A DNA stretch of 64,000 bases, taken from Grifola frondosa. Taxonomy: Eukaryota; Basidiomycota; Agaricomycetes; Polyporales; Grifolaceae. The position numbers and the translations under genes are program-made. The notes below the pieces were generated by a model. That model did no database searches, had not been told where the DNA came from, and worked only from the letters and a program-made list of their open reading frames with translations. The stretch covers positions 372,001 to 436,000 of the forward strand of contig LUGG01000022.1 of the NCBI GenBank assembly GCA_001683735.1, written 5' to 3'. Shown here one piece after another: positions 48,081 to 58,928 of the stretch; position 1 is the stretch's first letter, and every line of letters begins with the position of its first letter.

Positions 48081-48088
48081 GTCCCTCG

Positions 48089-48094
48089 TTGCCG
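48089..48094 (+). other. Target-site duplication TTGCCG, right copy
   Basis: Counterpart of 28,336-28,341; directly continues the copia RNase H frame. Confidence 0.88.
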
Positions 48095-48216
48095 AGGGCA
48101 AAATCTCACTGTCCTATTGCCCGACAGAAGATATGACGGCCGATATCCTGACGAAAGCGCTGCCGTCGTTGAAGTGCAAACACTTCGCTTTGTCCATGGG
48201 ACTCTCGAAGGTTTGA
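48095..48216 (+). CDS. 3' fragment of the copia RNase H
   Basis: Reads EGKISLSYCPTEDMTADILT, then KALPSLKCKHFALSMGLSKV and a stop. This is the usual C-terminus of copia RNase H (PTEDM...LTKAL motif) and continues the frame lost at 28,341. It is stranded about 19.7 kb from the rest of the gene. Confidence 0.95.
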
Positions 48217-48223
48217 GGGGGAG
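48215..48223 (+). promoter_or_regulatory. Polypurine tract
   Basis: GAGGGGGAG directly before the 3' LTR, overlapping the gag-pol stop codon; the expected plus-strand primer of reverse transcription. Confidence 0.85.
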
Positions 48224-48823
48224 TGTTGCAATCTGAGACTTCGTTATTGTACGGCGTGTTTACAATACACGCACGGTCGACTTTCTCTTGTTTGTATTGT
48301 TCTCTTTGTTGTTTTGTTCCATCGAATGTCTTGCATCCCGATTACCTTCATCAGCAAAAGTCAAATTTTCCTTGCCACTCTTTGGGCTCTTATCGGTTCT
48401 TTTTCTTCTTATCGACGTAAAAATTGCCTTTTTTGGGCATTTAAAAAGTAAAAAAAGGAGCGAGCCCTCCTTTTTTTGCTTTTTCTTCTTAATAAGTATT
48501 TTAAATAGCAAAAAGTAACTAAAAGTACAATAAAGGAAAATTCGAGTTTTGCTGATGTTACAAGACGACTCTATTCTACTTAAGTAGCTTAACGAGTACC
48601 GGATACTCCAGAGTTTTACACCTGGAGCATTCCGCGTACGTCTTCTTACTTCTGTTTCATTGTATTAACACTTACAAGTCATGCAGTGACCTCCGCGTCA
48701 CTGCAGGTATGAATATAGAGTTTTACACCTGGAGCATTCCGCTGACCTCCGCGTCACTGCAGCTCCCTCTCCGGTCTTGTCTTGTCACTCAGTCGTTCCG
48801 CTGTCACATCACCTACGTTGTTA
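48224..48823 (+). repeat. 3' LTR of the copia element, carrying a MITE
   Basis: 600 bp, of which 211 bp are a foreign insert with its duplication. The rest matches the 5' LTR with one substitution. Confidence 0.95.
48349..48557. mobile_element. 209-bp MITE in the 3' LTR
   Basis: The empty site is present in the 5' LTR (ATTACCTTACAAG near 23,620), so the ends are exact. Terminal inverted repeats begin CATCAGCAAAA and match over about 23 bp with two mismatches. The flanks share TT (48,347-48,348 and 48,558-48,559). The body is A/T-rich with a small internal hairpin (A-rich GGAG / CTCC T-rich near 48,450-48,475). No coding capacity. Confidence 0.9.
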
Positions 48824-48828
48824 TGAAC

Positions 48829-49099
48829 TTTCACACCCACAGATATCATATATACCAGCCTTGGGGTGCTTAAGCTGAAGTTTAAGCCACATACTAGTTT
48901 TGCTCCCAAAATGACTTACTCAAGTATCTTACATCGTCTCGGCATTCGCCGATCCGGGAGCCGTTCAAGGTTGATGCCGAACTTATGTGTCCCACCGGGG
49001 AGGGAATTGCGTATCTAACTATAACATCGCGATGGTATAAAAGCCTCATCCTTGTCTTCTCCACCCACTTGCAAATTTGTGTTTCCAGAGTGATACATT
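48829..49099 (+). promoter_or_regulatory. Promoter of the first dienelactone hydrolase
   Basis: Only 271 bp separate the TSD from the start codon. A TATAAAAG lies at 49,036-49,043. The LTR sits directly upstream and could affect expression. Confidence 0.6.
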
Positions 49100-50197
49100 A
49101 TGAATACTGAGTGCGGCAAGGAGTGTTTCAGCGGTACGTTGTTATTTCGGTTATTTTCTCCCGCGAATATCCGGCATTGAATTTTTTACGAAACTGACTA
49201 CTGATTGCTCAATCAAGGTGTATGTCACGAAGGCGATCCCCAGGGTAAGAGTGATAACTAGGTCATCCGTTGATACAAGAGCTGAATCACATCTTTTCAG
49301 GAAAGATCGAGCAGATCGGAGGAATCGAATGCTATGTGGCTATTCCTACCGGCGAATATCCAAGAGACAAAGTGGTTCTCTTCCTCACGGATGTTTTTGG
49401 GATCCCGCTGATCAACAACCGTGTACGTCAATGTCACTATTCCGCTGAGCATACAACACGTTATACGGCTCGAGATTTGATGATATTCTTGCACAGCTCC
49501 TGGTTGACGACTTCGCCCGCAATGGTTACAGGACTGTCATGCCCGACCTGTTTGAGGGCGACCCGATGCCATCCAGCGAGCTGGAACGTGCGAAGGTTGA
49601 CCGTCAGGCCTGGCTTGGAAAACATGGTCCTGACTCCTGGAAAGCAATCGTGGACAACGTGGTCGCAGCTCTCAAGGAGAGCGGCGTGACCTGGATCGCC
49701 ACCACAGGCTACTGCTACGGCGCCCCTCCTGCGTTCTATTTAGCTTTCAAGAATGAGTCACACGCGACTGCGATCGCGCACCCATCTCGTCTAGAAATTC
49801 CTGTTGATCTTGAGGTACGGTTGCATCTGCGCTGCTGTAGTTTCTGCTCTGATGATCCCGTTGTCAATACCGGCAGAGATACCGTGATCAGTCCAGGGCG
49901 CCCATCATTATCCAGAGCTGCGACGTTGATAGCGCGTTCCCCAAGGAAGCTCAGGCTATCGCGGACGAGATCTTGGGGGCGGCAAATTCACCCCTGGCTA
50001 TGAGAGGAATCATTGGGAGGGCTGTTCCCATGGGTTCGCAGTGCGTGGCGACCTAGTACGTTTCTGTACCTCCATTGTTCGTTCTGGGATATTTATGCCT
50101 TGTCTTCGTGTGGCAGAGTGACCCGAAGGTCAAAGCTGGCAAAGAAGGTGCTTTCAAGACCACCGTTGAGTTTTTCAATAAGTATTCCAAGCTTTAA
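49100..50197 (+). CDS. Dienelactone hydrolase family protein, copy 1
   Basis: Alpha/beta hydrolase of the DLH family with a Cys nucleophile. MNTECGKECFSG, KIEQIGGIECYVAIPTGEYP, KVVLFLTDVFGIPLINNR, LLVDDFARNGYRTVMPDLFEGD, VTWIATTGYCYGAPPAFYLAF (nucleophile Cys in GYCYG), IIIQSCDVDSAFP (Asp), HWEGCSHGFAVRGD (His), ending EFFNKYSKL. DLHs hydrolyse dienelactones from aromatic catabolism; many fungal relatives act on other esters. The G5 run at 49,975-49,979 is one base short of the frame needed for LGGGKFTPGYE. Tandem with a close paralogue downstream. Confidence 0.9.
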
Positions 50198-50868
50198 TAG
50201 TGTAGCGGTGGTTAGGAGATGGGCGGCGTGAGTTGCAAGTGTATTAGTAGTAGATCCTGTCTAAGAGATTGTGGCGAATCTCTTGTTACATCTGTTTCAA
50301 GTAAACTACCCTGACATCTCCGAGATGAACCATGTCTCTGGCGAACATATGCAGTGCACACGCTCTCAAGCGCTCTCAGCGCTCAGCGTTCAACAACATT
50401 CCGTTCCTGGCAATATCGTGATAAAGCACCTGCCACGTGTCTTCTACTACAAAAGTTTTGGCATCATGTTCCTTCTTTGAGTCGACACTATTGCAACGCG
50501 AGGGTGGTTTCTTGTTCGGCCGTAACTGCATCGGACAATTCGATGGCCAGCGGCCAGGACCCTCTGCTAGCAACCGCCAGGACTGTCATGAGAATACGAG
50601 AATTATATCAGACCTCATCAGATGGTATCAAACTGCATATTACATAACGGGCCGACGGCTGATAATGCAGAGTACGAACGTTGCTCCGTTGCCGAATTCA
50701 CTATGTGTCCCATCGGCAAAAACATTCTGTACCTAACGATATATCCTCCATTTCCCTAGTCCTAATGTGTTTGCACAGTCGTATAAAACCGCTCGGGTTT
50801 TCGCTTAAGATCTTCACTTTCAACGCTCAGGTTGTTCCCAGCCAAGTTGCCCTTCCAGGTGATCCATC
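50198..50868. other. Intergenic region between the paired hydrolases
   Basis: 3' flank of copy 1 and promoter of copy 2, with TATAAAA at 50,782-50,788. No other gene supported. Confidence 0.5.
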
Positions 50869-51972
50869 ATGAGTACAGAGTGCGGCAAGCACTGTTTCAC
50901 CGGTACGTTCATCTTCATGCATGTCTAATGTCCGTCTACGAAGCTGATTTCCCGATCAAGGTGTTCGTCATGAAGGCAAGGCTGAGGGCGAGTCACAAGC
51001 TTCATTCTCCGCTGGTTCTCATAATGAACTCGCTGAATGATCTTTCTTTCACTTTAGGGAAGATCGAGTTCATTGGAGGGATCGAGTGCTATGTAGCAAC
51101 TCCTGCTGATGAATATCCTAAGGATAAAGTGGTTCTCTTCCTCACGGACGTTTTTGGAATTCCGCTGATCAACAATCGTGTACGTGCATATGATCCTTCC
51201 CCAGTCTGCTCAAAATACAACATGCTACATGCTAAGTCATGAGAGATCTAATACATACTGCACAGCTCCTTGTTGATGACTTTGCCCGCTGTGGCTACAG
51301 AACTATCATGCCCGACCTATTCGATGGCGATGCGGTGCCCGACGTCAACCTGGAACTCCTCACGGCAGAATTTCCTGCCTGGCTCGGGAAGCACGGCCCC
51401 GATTCCTTGAATACGATCGTCGACAAGGTGGTCGCCGCTCTCAAGGACAGTGGCGTCACCTGGATCGGTACTACAAGTTACTGCTTCGGCGCCCCACCCG
51501 CCCTCTATCTAGCTTTTAAGAATGAATCACATGCGACTGCGATTGCGCACCCATCTCGTCTGCAATTTCCTGCAGATCTGGAGGTGTGTATGATCGTCTG
51601 CACTGCTCTGTGTTGCGCTTTCTAACGATATAATGTTGACTGTCTACAGAGATACCGCGATCAGTCGAACGCACCTATCATCCTCCACAGTTGCGATATC
51701 GATAACCAGTTTCCCAGGGATGCTCAGGCCGCTGCCGATGAGATCCTCGGAGGAGGCAAATTCGCCCCCTGGTTATGAAAGGAAGCATTGGGATGGCTGC
51801 ACCCACGGATTTGCAGTGCGTGGCGACTTGGTATGTTTTTATGAATTTTTTGTCTGTATCGTGAGGTTTACAACTGCGTTGTCTCAAATAGAGCGACCCG
51901 AATGTCAAAGCTGGCAAGGAGGGTGCCTTCAAGACCACGGTGGAGTTCTTCAACAAGTACTCGAAGCTGTGA
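50869..51972 (+). CDS. Dienelactone hydrolase family protein, copy 2
   Basis: Same exon layout and high similarity to copy 1: MSTECGKHCFTG, KIEFIGGIECYVATPADEYP, LTDVFGIPLINNR, ARCGYRTIMPDLFDGD, VTWIGTTSYCFGAPPALYLAF, ILHSCDIDNQFP, HWDGCTHGFAVRGD, EFFNKYSKL. The nucleophile elbow is SYCFG rather than GYCYG, and the preceding insert (AVPDVNLELLTAEFP) differs, so substrate range may have shifted. A C5 run at 51,765-51,769 carries one base too many for KFAPGYE. Likely a tandem duplicate of copy 1. Confidence 0.9.
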
Positions 51973-52796
51973 CGATGCAACAATGGGTGATATAGGTGGA
52001 TGATCAATAAATTGCTCAATATTTATGCGTGTCACAAAATCTCTTCAGGAGTGTCCGTTTTGAGTCACCACTCTGCATGAACTCCAACCAGATATGTTGG
52101 CTTCGGTGTTCCGTTTAGTGTGCTTATGCAGTGCCTCGGGTTCTCCCAAATCGGCAGGCAACAGGCAATAGACTCTATTGATTGTTTCGATGTGCGCAAA
52201 CGCCCAAATAGAGATGGATATCCCATTCTGAAACTTTTCAATATCCACTTCAATTTTCCGGAAATGACCTCTTCAGATTAGGCGCATTATCAAAATGAAT
52301 AGTTTGCGGTGCATTTCAAGGGGCACACAACATTCGTTTTCAGACTTGCCGCGCACGGTGTTTGCGGTGCGCTAAACTTCCAGTTCGTCGAACTTGTGAC
52401 CTCGTTGATATTGAAAGATTGACGCTCCAGACCAAGCTAAGGGAAACTTTAGGTGCGTGCTTATAATTCGTTTTCGAGCGTTTTGGGCATGAAACTGCCT
52501 TCGTCAGTGATCGTCTCTCTGTGGATTTCGGTACAGTCTTACCAATGAGCGCTGTGATCGGCTTTGCATCCCGGAACTTTCGATGCATAACGAGTAGACG
52601 TAGCGTCTGGAAGCGCGATGGTGTGAAACAGCCCATCAATATTATCGCAAAATATTTACCGGTGGATATGAAACTTGGCTCCGCCAGGTATGGCTGGTTG
52701 GATTTAACGTTTAGTCGCGTACAGCTCCATCGAGGTATTTAAGACTCTCCACTATCACTTCACGATCAAAATCACTCGGAACATTCCTCGCCGCAC
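51973..52796. other. Intergenic region
   Basis: 3' flank of the hydrolase and promoter of the first secreted DPBB gene (TATTTAAG near 52,735). No gene supported. Confidence 0.45.
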
Positions 52797-53252
52797 ATGG
52801 TCTACCTACCTGTCTTCGCCACTCTTCTGTCCACCATCCTGTGTAGCGTCAATGCATATAGCGGCAATGGTTCGTTCTTCTCCGACTCACTCATCGCATT
52901 CAATCAATCTCAAATATTCTTCTTTAGCAACGTGGTATCAATCCAGCGTTGGCGGATGCTCCGTCAATGACAGCAACCCAGAGGATTTTCTTGTTGCTCT
53001 TGGTCCCTCTGAATATAATGGAGGGGCTTCTTGTTCGGGGCTGGTAAGGATTGATTGTGGGTGTTATTCTCCTTGTTGAGAATTCGTAGAAGGATTGACA
53101 ATTCCACAGACGATGGCAAGTCCGTTGTTGCAACCGTCAATGATCTGTGTCCTACGTGTCCACCAGGCAACATCGATCTCTCCGCTACCGCGTTCGAGGA
53201 GCTGGCTGAGCTCTCCGAATTTCTCATATCCGTCACTTGGGACTTTGTGTAG
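52797..53252 (+). CDS. Small secreted double-psi-beta-barrel (RlpA/barwin-like) protein 1
   Basis: Signal peptide MVYLPVFATLLSTILCSVNA, then YSGNATWYQSSVGGCSVNDSNPED, FLVALGPSEYNGGASC, VVATVNDLCPTC, GNIDLSATAFEELAEL and an end close to VTWDFV. The Cys pairs and the DLS..AF..L motif are typical of the expansin-related DPBB domain without a CBM. Three exons. Expected to be extracellular; roles in the family include wall loosening and plant interaction. First of a four-gene cluster. Confidence 0.88.
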
Positions 53253-53730
53253 AGCACCTAACTATAATTGCACATAGCAACCACCAATTGCTCTGTAGGA
53301 TTAAAATTATTGTCGGCGTAGACAAGAAGATTCTGTACATGTGCGTCTAAACCTATATGGAGATGTGAATGCAACTACTCCTAGTCCTCGATACGGGCCG
53401 AGTCCGATCAAATTTGATACCTCCGGTTTAAGGCGCTCCTGATGTTAAGTGCTAGAGAATTCAAGTTAGCTAGCCCCCCGTCTACCCGAGGTCATAGGAT
53501 ACGATGCACACATCGAAGACCTGACATCGTCTGTATCTCATTTTCCCGGTCGCGTCATCCGACCGTCAAAGACAATTACTCATGAAACGTCCACCGGGAG
53601 CAGTTTTTGCGTCCGATCAAATTGGGCAAAAAAAGGCGGGGAAACGGAACGTAGCGGCTGGAGAACTTCACGAAAGGTGTGCGTTGATAATGACCGACAG
53701 GCTCTCTGTAAAAGTGTCAGTTCACCCCCA
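53253..53730. other. Intergenic region
   Basis: No gene seen. Confidence 0.45.
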
Positions 53731-54155
53731 ATGATCTCCAGGGTGTTCATCACTACGGTGCTCGCCGGCATGTTGATTGGCACTGCGAAAGCATTCATTG
53801 GAAACGGTCAGCCATCGTATTCCACGCACCCCTTGTGAGGCTGACTTCTACATCCTCCGCTCAGCCTGGAGCTGGATGTGGCACGCAGGGCCCTCTTTTG
53901 TCGCTGCGCTGAGCCTCTCCGAGTTTACTGGAAACTGCCACAGGCAGATTGGCGTCAGCTGTGAATGTAGTCCATGATAATCAATTGCAGAAATCCTCAT
54001 ACATGTGGCTAGCCAACTGAAACTCCGTTAATGCGACGGTGATCGATTATTGCCTAGGATGCAATGGCTATGAAATCAGTCTTTCACCGCAAGCATTTGA
54101 GGAGCTTGCTGATCTTGACATTGTTATCATACTAGTTAACTGGTACTTCATCTGA
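53731..54155 (+). CDS. Small secreted double-psi-beta-barrel protein 2 (diverged, frame broken)
   Basis: Signal peptide MISRVFITTVLAGMLIGTAKA, FIGNG, an intron, PGAGCGTQG, then after a one-base loss in GGGCCC at about 53,890 PSFVAALSLSEFTGNCHRQIGVS, an intron, and NATVIDYCLGCNGYEISLSPQAFEELADLD, ending VNWYFI. The tyrosine/phenylalanine-rich ATYF strand usual at the start seems replaced or spliced differently. Either a diverged gene with an assembly slip or a young pseudogene. Confidence 0.68.
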
Positions 54156-55847
54156 ACACCCTTCTCTACATATGCAGGTGGTGCGCGGTCATAGAGACGA
54201 GGGGTTTACTCACGCGAACGGATTGTCATCGTTTTCAGGACCTGACTCACCACTGGCCATGTGTGATGTCCGAGTCAAGCAGCTGAAACGATCAGTGTGA
54301 GTTGACGTTTTCTGTTCTCCATGGCGAACATTCAAACGTCAATGATACATTCTTCGAGAAGGTAAATTACCATAATCACTCGGCATTTGTCATGTCGGCT
54401 GGCGTCTTTTCATCGATAAACGCGCCTGTAAGGTCTTGGCATCCATCACGAGCATCCCATTTAGTAGGCTTCTGAACGAATGCACACTGAGAGTGAAAGC
54501 AGACACGTTCGATGGCCGGTGCTGTGTCTTTTGCCTATCAACGTGAATAGATGGTCATTGGTAAGGGCTTGAGACGCGGGCGCTGAAAATCGAACTTACT
54601 GTGCCTCGTCGAAGTCTCCGGTAGCGCTTCGGTATTAGTGCACCTAGTCCTAGCGATGCTTGAGGCCGGAGTAACCTACAGAACTATAGCCTAGAAGAAA
54701 CTGCATGCTCTCCCTCTAGGATAGGGTGGTGACATCTAGTGAGTCAAGTAACATACTACCCCGAACCCTTCGGGCTTTGATTAAAAAAATCCGACGTGGC
54801 GTCTGGAGTGAAGATATTCAAAAAAATCAGTCGACAGACATATGAGCTGGCGCTTGAGAAACAGACACCACAAGCTGCCAATGTTCGAAAGTGAATTTAC
54901 TGTTTCATATGATCAATGAGAATATAAACCCAAGACTCGCAGTATTCCAATCGGTGCGCGTGTACAATATAATTGTTCATTCGGAGGGTTCTGGTCAAGG
55001 CAAGCGTCAATCGGACCACCGCGATGATCGGAAACATCCGAGCGGTACGATCCCAATCTCGATGACCACATGCAACCGTCCGCCTCTGTTCAGCTTCGAA
55101 GTCATAGATCACCCGAGAAGTCGCTTGTTGAGATGTCTGTCTTTTGCGACATTCAAAGTTCCGCTACAACGCCGTTCTCACCACCAAGGAGACATCGCTT
55201 ACGCTGCAACCACTGCTATGCACCCATCTAAATTTGCCGAATACCCGAACTTTGGACCATATGTTTGTCCACGACATCTCGATTCGGAACGGTGATGCCA
55301 ACATATCTTCAAGTGATGTGGACCGCTTCTAGTCAGGAGCTGCCGGACACTCTGGCGCTCAAGACCTATTGATGAAGCGCCGACTGCATCGATAGCGTAC
55401 GTCTTATTTGTTATTTAAAAGACGCACATTACAATGGTTTACAGGCTGCGAAAGAATCACTCGCTGGATCGCACCCTTTTACCAACAGCGCTTCCCTGAA
55501 CGCTCACGCCGGGAGAATTGAAGTTACACTCAATGAGTCTGGAATGATTCATAAGACATCTGTCATGAGATCTTTGTTTACGAGCAAGGATCTCATGCTT
55601 GACTGTCATTCAGATAAACCATACTCTGATCACATAGATATTCATCTGAGATGACAATTTGTCACGATTCGTTAGGAATATTAGAAGTTTCGACTGTCTT
55701 TCATAGCGCGTCCAATAGTCCCATTGGGTGCTCTTAACCGCTGGGTAAACGGTTATAAATGGTATCCTGCAGCTACTAGGAACCTCAAACACACATCTTC
55801 TACCACTCCCCATCTCTCCAACAAGCTCCACAACCATCCCTTGCAAT
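54156..55847. other. Intergenic region
   Basis: 1.7 kb with no supported gene. The last part is the promoter of the third DPBB gene. Confidence 0.4.
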
Positions 55848-56319
55848 ATGTTTTTCCAAGATCTCCACCGTTCTCATCGCCGCTCTCTTCGGCGCAGCTA
55901 ACGCTGCACCACTATACAGCGGTCAGGGTGTGTATATTCATATGTTTCCGCCGTTACGATGCGCCTTTAACCTTGTAAATCATCTCCAGCTACATACTTC
56001 GAGCCTGGTCTTGGTGCGTGCGGCGCATACAGCAAGGCGACGGACCTCATCGTCGCGCTCAGCCCCTCCGAATATGCTGGCGGCGCGCACTGCTACCAGC
56101 ACATCGGCGTGAACTGTACATATCATTGTGCAAATATGCGTCTGCTCATGCTGATATATTCGTGATAATACAGATAACGGCAATTTCGTGGATGCGACCG
56201 TCGTCGACGAGTGCCCCGGATGCGCCTCCGGCAGCATCGACCTGTCTCCCTCTGCTTTCGAGCAGCTTGCTCCCCTCTCTGCTGGCCGCCTCTATGGCGT
56301 CACCTGGAACTACGAGTGA
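55848..56319 (+). CDS. Small secreted double-psi-beta-barrel protein 3
   Basis: With four instead of five T after the ATG (55,851-55,855) the start reads MFSKISTVLIAALFGAANA, a signal peptide, then APLYSGQ, an intron, ATYFEPGLGACGAYSKATD, LIVALSPSEYAGGAHCYQHIGVNY, an intron, GNFVDATVVDECPGCASG, SIDLSPSAFEQLAPL and GRLYGVTWNYE. As written the first exon is off frame. From about 56,055 on, including the second intron and 3' UTR, it is almost identical to copy 4. Confidence 0.85.
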
Positions 56320-58454
56320 AGGGTGGGAGGTCGTATTAGACGTCATTTGCTATGAGCAGCTATATGTTCCTGATAATTAATCATGTTACGATGCAATAGA
56401 TTCCGAAATGAATAAATTATTTGAAAAGCTGTCATTGCTGCAAACCTAGGATACGTGTCACGAATGCCAGCCTCGATCATAGATATGCGTGCTGAGATCC
56501 ACCTGACTGCATTCAGAGGCTGTGCGAGAAATTATGTATGCTCATGTGCAGTGGGAAATTTAGTAATATTGTTTTTGTATGTCAGACACTCACAGGCGGC
56601 TGAGGTCCTGGATGCCTGCACACTATTTCCGGTCGATCTCGAAACACAAAATCGGGAAGGTTCCGCACAACTTCCCGTATTCATCTGCGTGCGACCGATG
56701 ATGTCGGAGGCGTGCTAATCATAGCTTTAACGCGTCACTGAGATTATCACCAACATTCCGGAGCTGAACGGACTCGACATGATCATCCCACTGTCTGCGC
56801 GCGATGATCATTTAATTTTAGTCGCAATACATGCTTCTGCTTCGCCATAATTGAGGGATACGACATCTGTGTCAGTGGTAAATGCAAGCTGGTGAGATAC
56901 CTGCAAGACACAATCATACTTTATGAACACGGCGACCCCTCAGCATGCTCACTTCGGTTGCCAGATTTGTAGTGGAATGAGTTGGTTATAAGCTCGGGGA
57001 CAGTGGTATCCAGCCGACGAGTGCGTTCGGCCACTAAAGCCTGAGGTAGACTCCGACTATGGCCGGAACTAAACCCAACGCACCCTTCCGCCGGATTTGC
57101 AGTCAGGTGTGGCGCACTACTGGCGAGTGTTCAATGGAGGACAGATTCAGACCACGTGGGCATCTAGATTGGAATTATACGGGATGATCACGGTAGACGT
57201 CCGCGCCATTTCTTTCCTTGCCAGCCACCGAGATCGCGAAAGACCAGCTGTTTCAAAACCAACAGTCCTATTCTTTTTCAAAGCAGTCTGAAACTTTGCG
57301 GCCGTCTATGCCACACCTCATTCCAAGCTAGCATCGCTAGTGCTCTCACCAGCGCTTCTTTGGGCGCTCTTGGCACTTTGCGCGACACGCTAGACCCCAC
57401 ATAGTGATCCTCGTTCTAGCCAAGCCCTAAATTTCCACTTTATTTGTGTAGAAACTCTTTCACCTCCAAGGACTTGGTGTAGCAAGGTTTTGAACGCTTT
57501 TCAATGACAGTTCAGCATTCAGCGCCGCAAGATGGCTTGCGAGCTTGGAGGTGTTCAGAATACCTTGATATCAGGTATGCTTGTATTCCGGCTGCATTTT
57601 GCAGACATACAATACCAAGTAGTACTATATAGGTTACATGGAGCGGACCGGAAAGCAGGCTCGTCGAGCGGCTCGATAACCACTGAAGTGCTACTGGCGT
57701 CTTCGTGGCTTCGAATATTCTACCGCAAATTGAGCGGCTTATTTCATGGACAGAACTTGCTCAAATTCTTTGTGCGCGATGATATGATGGCGCTGAGAGC
57801 CAACCTAGTCAGCATCCGGCTCGCGTAATTTTGTTTCATAGCTTTGGCGGTATGGTGCCCTCGTACATCTTTTCGGCGCGTCTTTGTTGTCCTGACTTAC
57901 GGTATCCGATGCGGCAGAGGTCTCGTCTGCGACACGGTCATATGGTGCGTCAATCAGGTTATGTTCTGCTACCTTACCTTTACTAAGTGTTCGCGCCAAG
58001 GATACAGACAGACATATAATTTATTTATGAGCATACATTTTTTAGAACTTATTAGGCTTTGGGGCTCAATCTCAAAAATATTTCCATCACTGGGGCTCAC
58101 ATCTACTACTTCGTATTCGACCAATGTCTTTTCTTCCGTAAGCGACGTTGGTGATCACAAAGTCGTAGGACAAACCGTTCAGCATTCTAGTAGGGCGCGC
58201 TCCGATCTCTTGCCAGTGGTCCTGCTACGGATGTGATGACAAACCACAACGATATGGTCGCTCGGAAGCCGCACAGCCTAACTCATCTCAAGGTTATGTG
58301 CCGGTGCTCAGCGGTCGCAGCAATATCGTAGCGAAACACTACCGCCGGAGAAAGATATAAAGAGCATCCTGAGTTGCTAGGATCCTCAGACAACAAGTCA
58401 CATAAGCCGGTCTACCCATCCACAGTCTCTCCAAACCAGCCCATCTCCGACAAG
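56320..58454. other. Intergenic region
   Basis: 2.1 kb with no supported gene. A TATAAAG-like box lies near 58,355 before the fourth DPBB gene. Confidence 0.4.
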
Positions 58455-58928
58455 ATGTTCTCCAAGACCCTCATCTCCACCGTCCTCGCCGCCGTCTTCT
58501 TTGGCACCGCCAACGCGTACAGTGGTCAAGGTTCACATGCCGCTCTCCTTCCACCGCTACGGCGCATTCTGATGCATTTTGTTATTATTGAAACGTAGCC
58601 ACGTACTTCGAGCCCGGCCTTGGCGCATGTGGCGCATACAGCCAGCCGACGGACCTCATCGTCGCGCTCAGCCCCTCCGAATATGTGGGCGGCGCGCACT
58701 GCTACCAGCACATCGGCGTGAATTGTACGTATCATTGTGCAAATATGCGTCTGCTCATGCTGATATATTCGTGATAATACAGATAACGGCAATTTCGTGG
58801 ATGCGACCGTCGTCGACGAGTGCCCCGGATGCGCCTCCGGCAGCATCGACCTGTCTCCCTCTGCTTTCGAGCAGCTTGCTCCCCTCTCTGCTGGCCGCCT
58901 CTATGGCGTCAGCTGGAACTATGAGTGA
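58455..58928 (+). CDS. Small secreted double-psi-beta-barrel protein 4
   Basis: Signal peptide MFSKTLISTVLAAVFFGTANA, YSGQ, an intron, ATYFEPGLGACGAYSQPTD, LIVALSPSEYVGGAHCYQHIGVNY, an intron, GNFVDATVVDECPGCASG, SIDLSPSAFEQLAPL, GRLYGVSWNYE. The frame is intact. Cys, Asp and the DLS motif are all in place. Near-identical 3' half to copy 3. Confidence 0.92.

Larger units (their letters stand above)
28342..48088 (-). mobile_element. 19.7-kb KDZ-type DNA transposon with cargo genes
   Basis: Boundaries follow from the TTGCCG duplication and the restored RNase H. Short imperfect terminal inverted repeats lie just inside: left TTCAGTTAGCCAGATACA (28,349-28,366), right, read inward, TTCAGTTGGCCGGATACA (48,063-48,080), 16 of 18 identical. 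Both ends are rich in GATACAT-type subterminal repeats. Contents: KDZ transposase and one small unknown gene on the minus strand, three larger cargo genes on the plus strand (one with a GRF zinc finger), a G/A-rich minisatellite, and a 4.1-kb inverted-repeat element. KDZ (Kyakuja-Dileera-Zisupton) elements are known as large fungal DNA transposons. The host LTRs are almost identical, so the insertion is recent. Confidence 0.9.
23494..48828 (+). mobile_element. Ty1/copia LTR retrotransposon, interrupted by a 19.7-kb DNA transposon
   Basis: Flanked by the 5-bp duplication TGAAC (23,494-23,498 and 48,824-48,828). LTRs start TGTTGCAATC and end CGTTGTTA. Order after the 5' LTR: primer-binding site, gag, protease, integrase, reverse transcriptase, RNase H: the Ty1/copia order. 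The RNase H is split at 28,336-48,094 by a second element. With that and the 3'-LTR MITE removed the element would be about 5.4 kb, the usual copia size. Matching TSDs show that the element landed as one piece before the inner insertions. Confidence 0.95.

Noticed and set aside
28342..48088. Helitron or Crypton capture as explanation for the large insert
   Set aside because: There is a clear 6-bp target duplication, inverted termini and a KDZ transposase; no Rep/helicase or tyrosine recombinase was seen.
47517..48236. Several overlapping Cys/His-rich open frames of up to about 180 codons
   Set aside because: Translation of the GGATACATGTTGC subterminal repeats in all frames; not genes.
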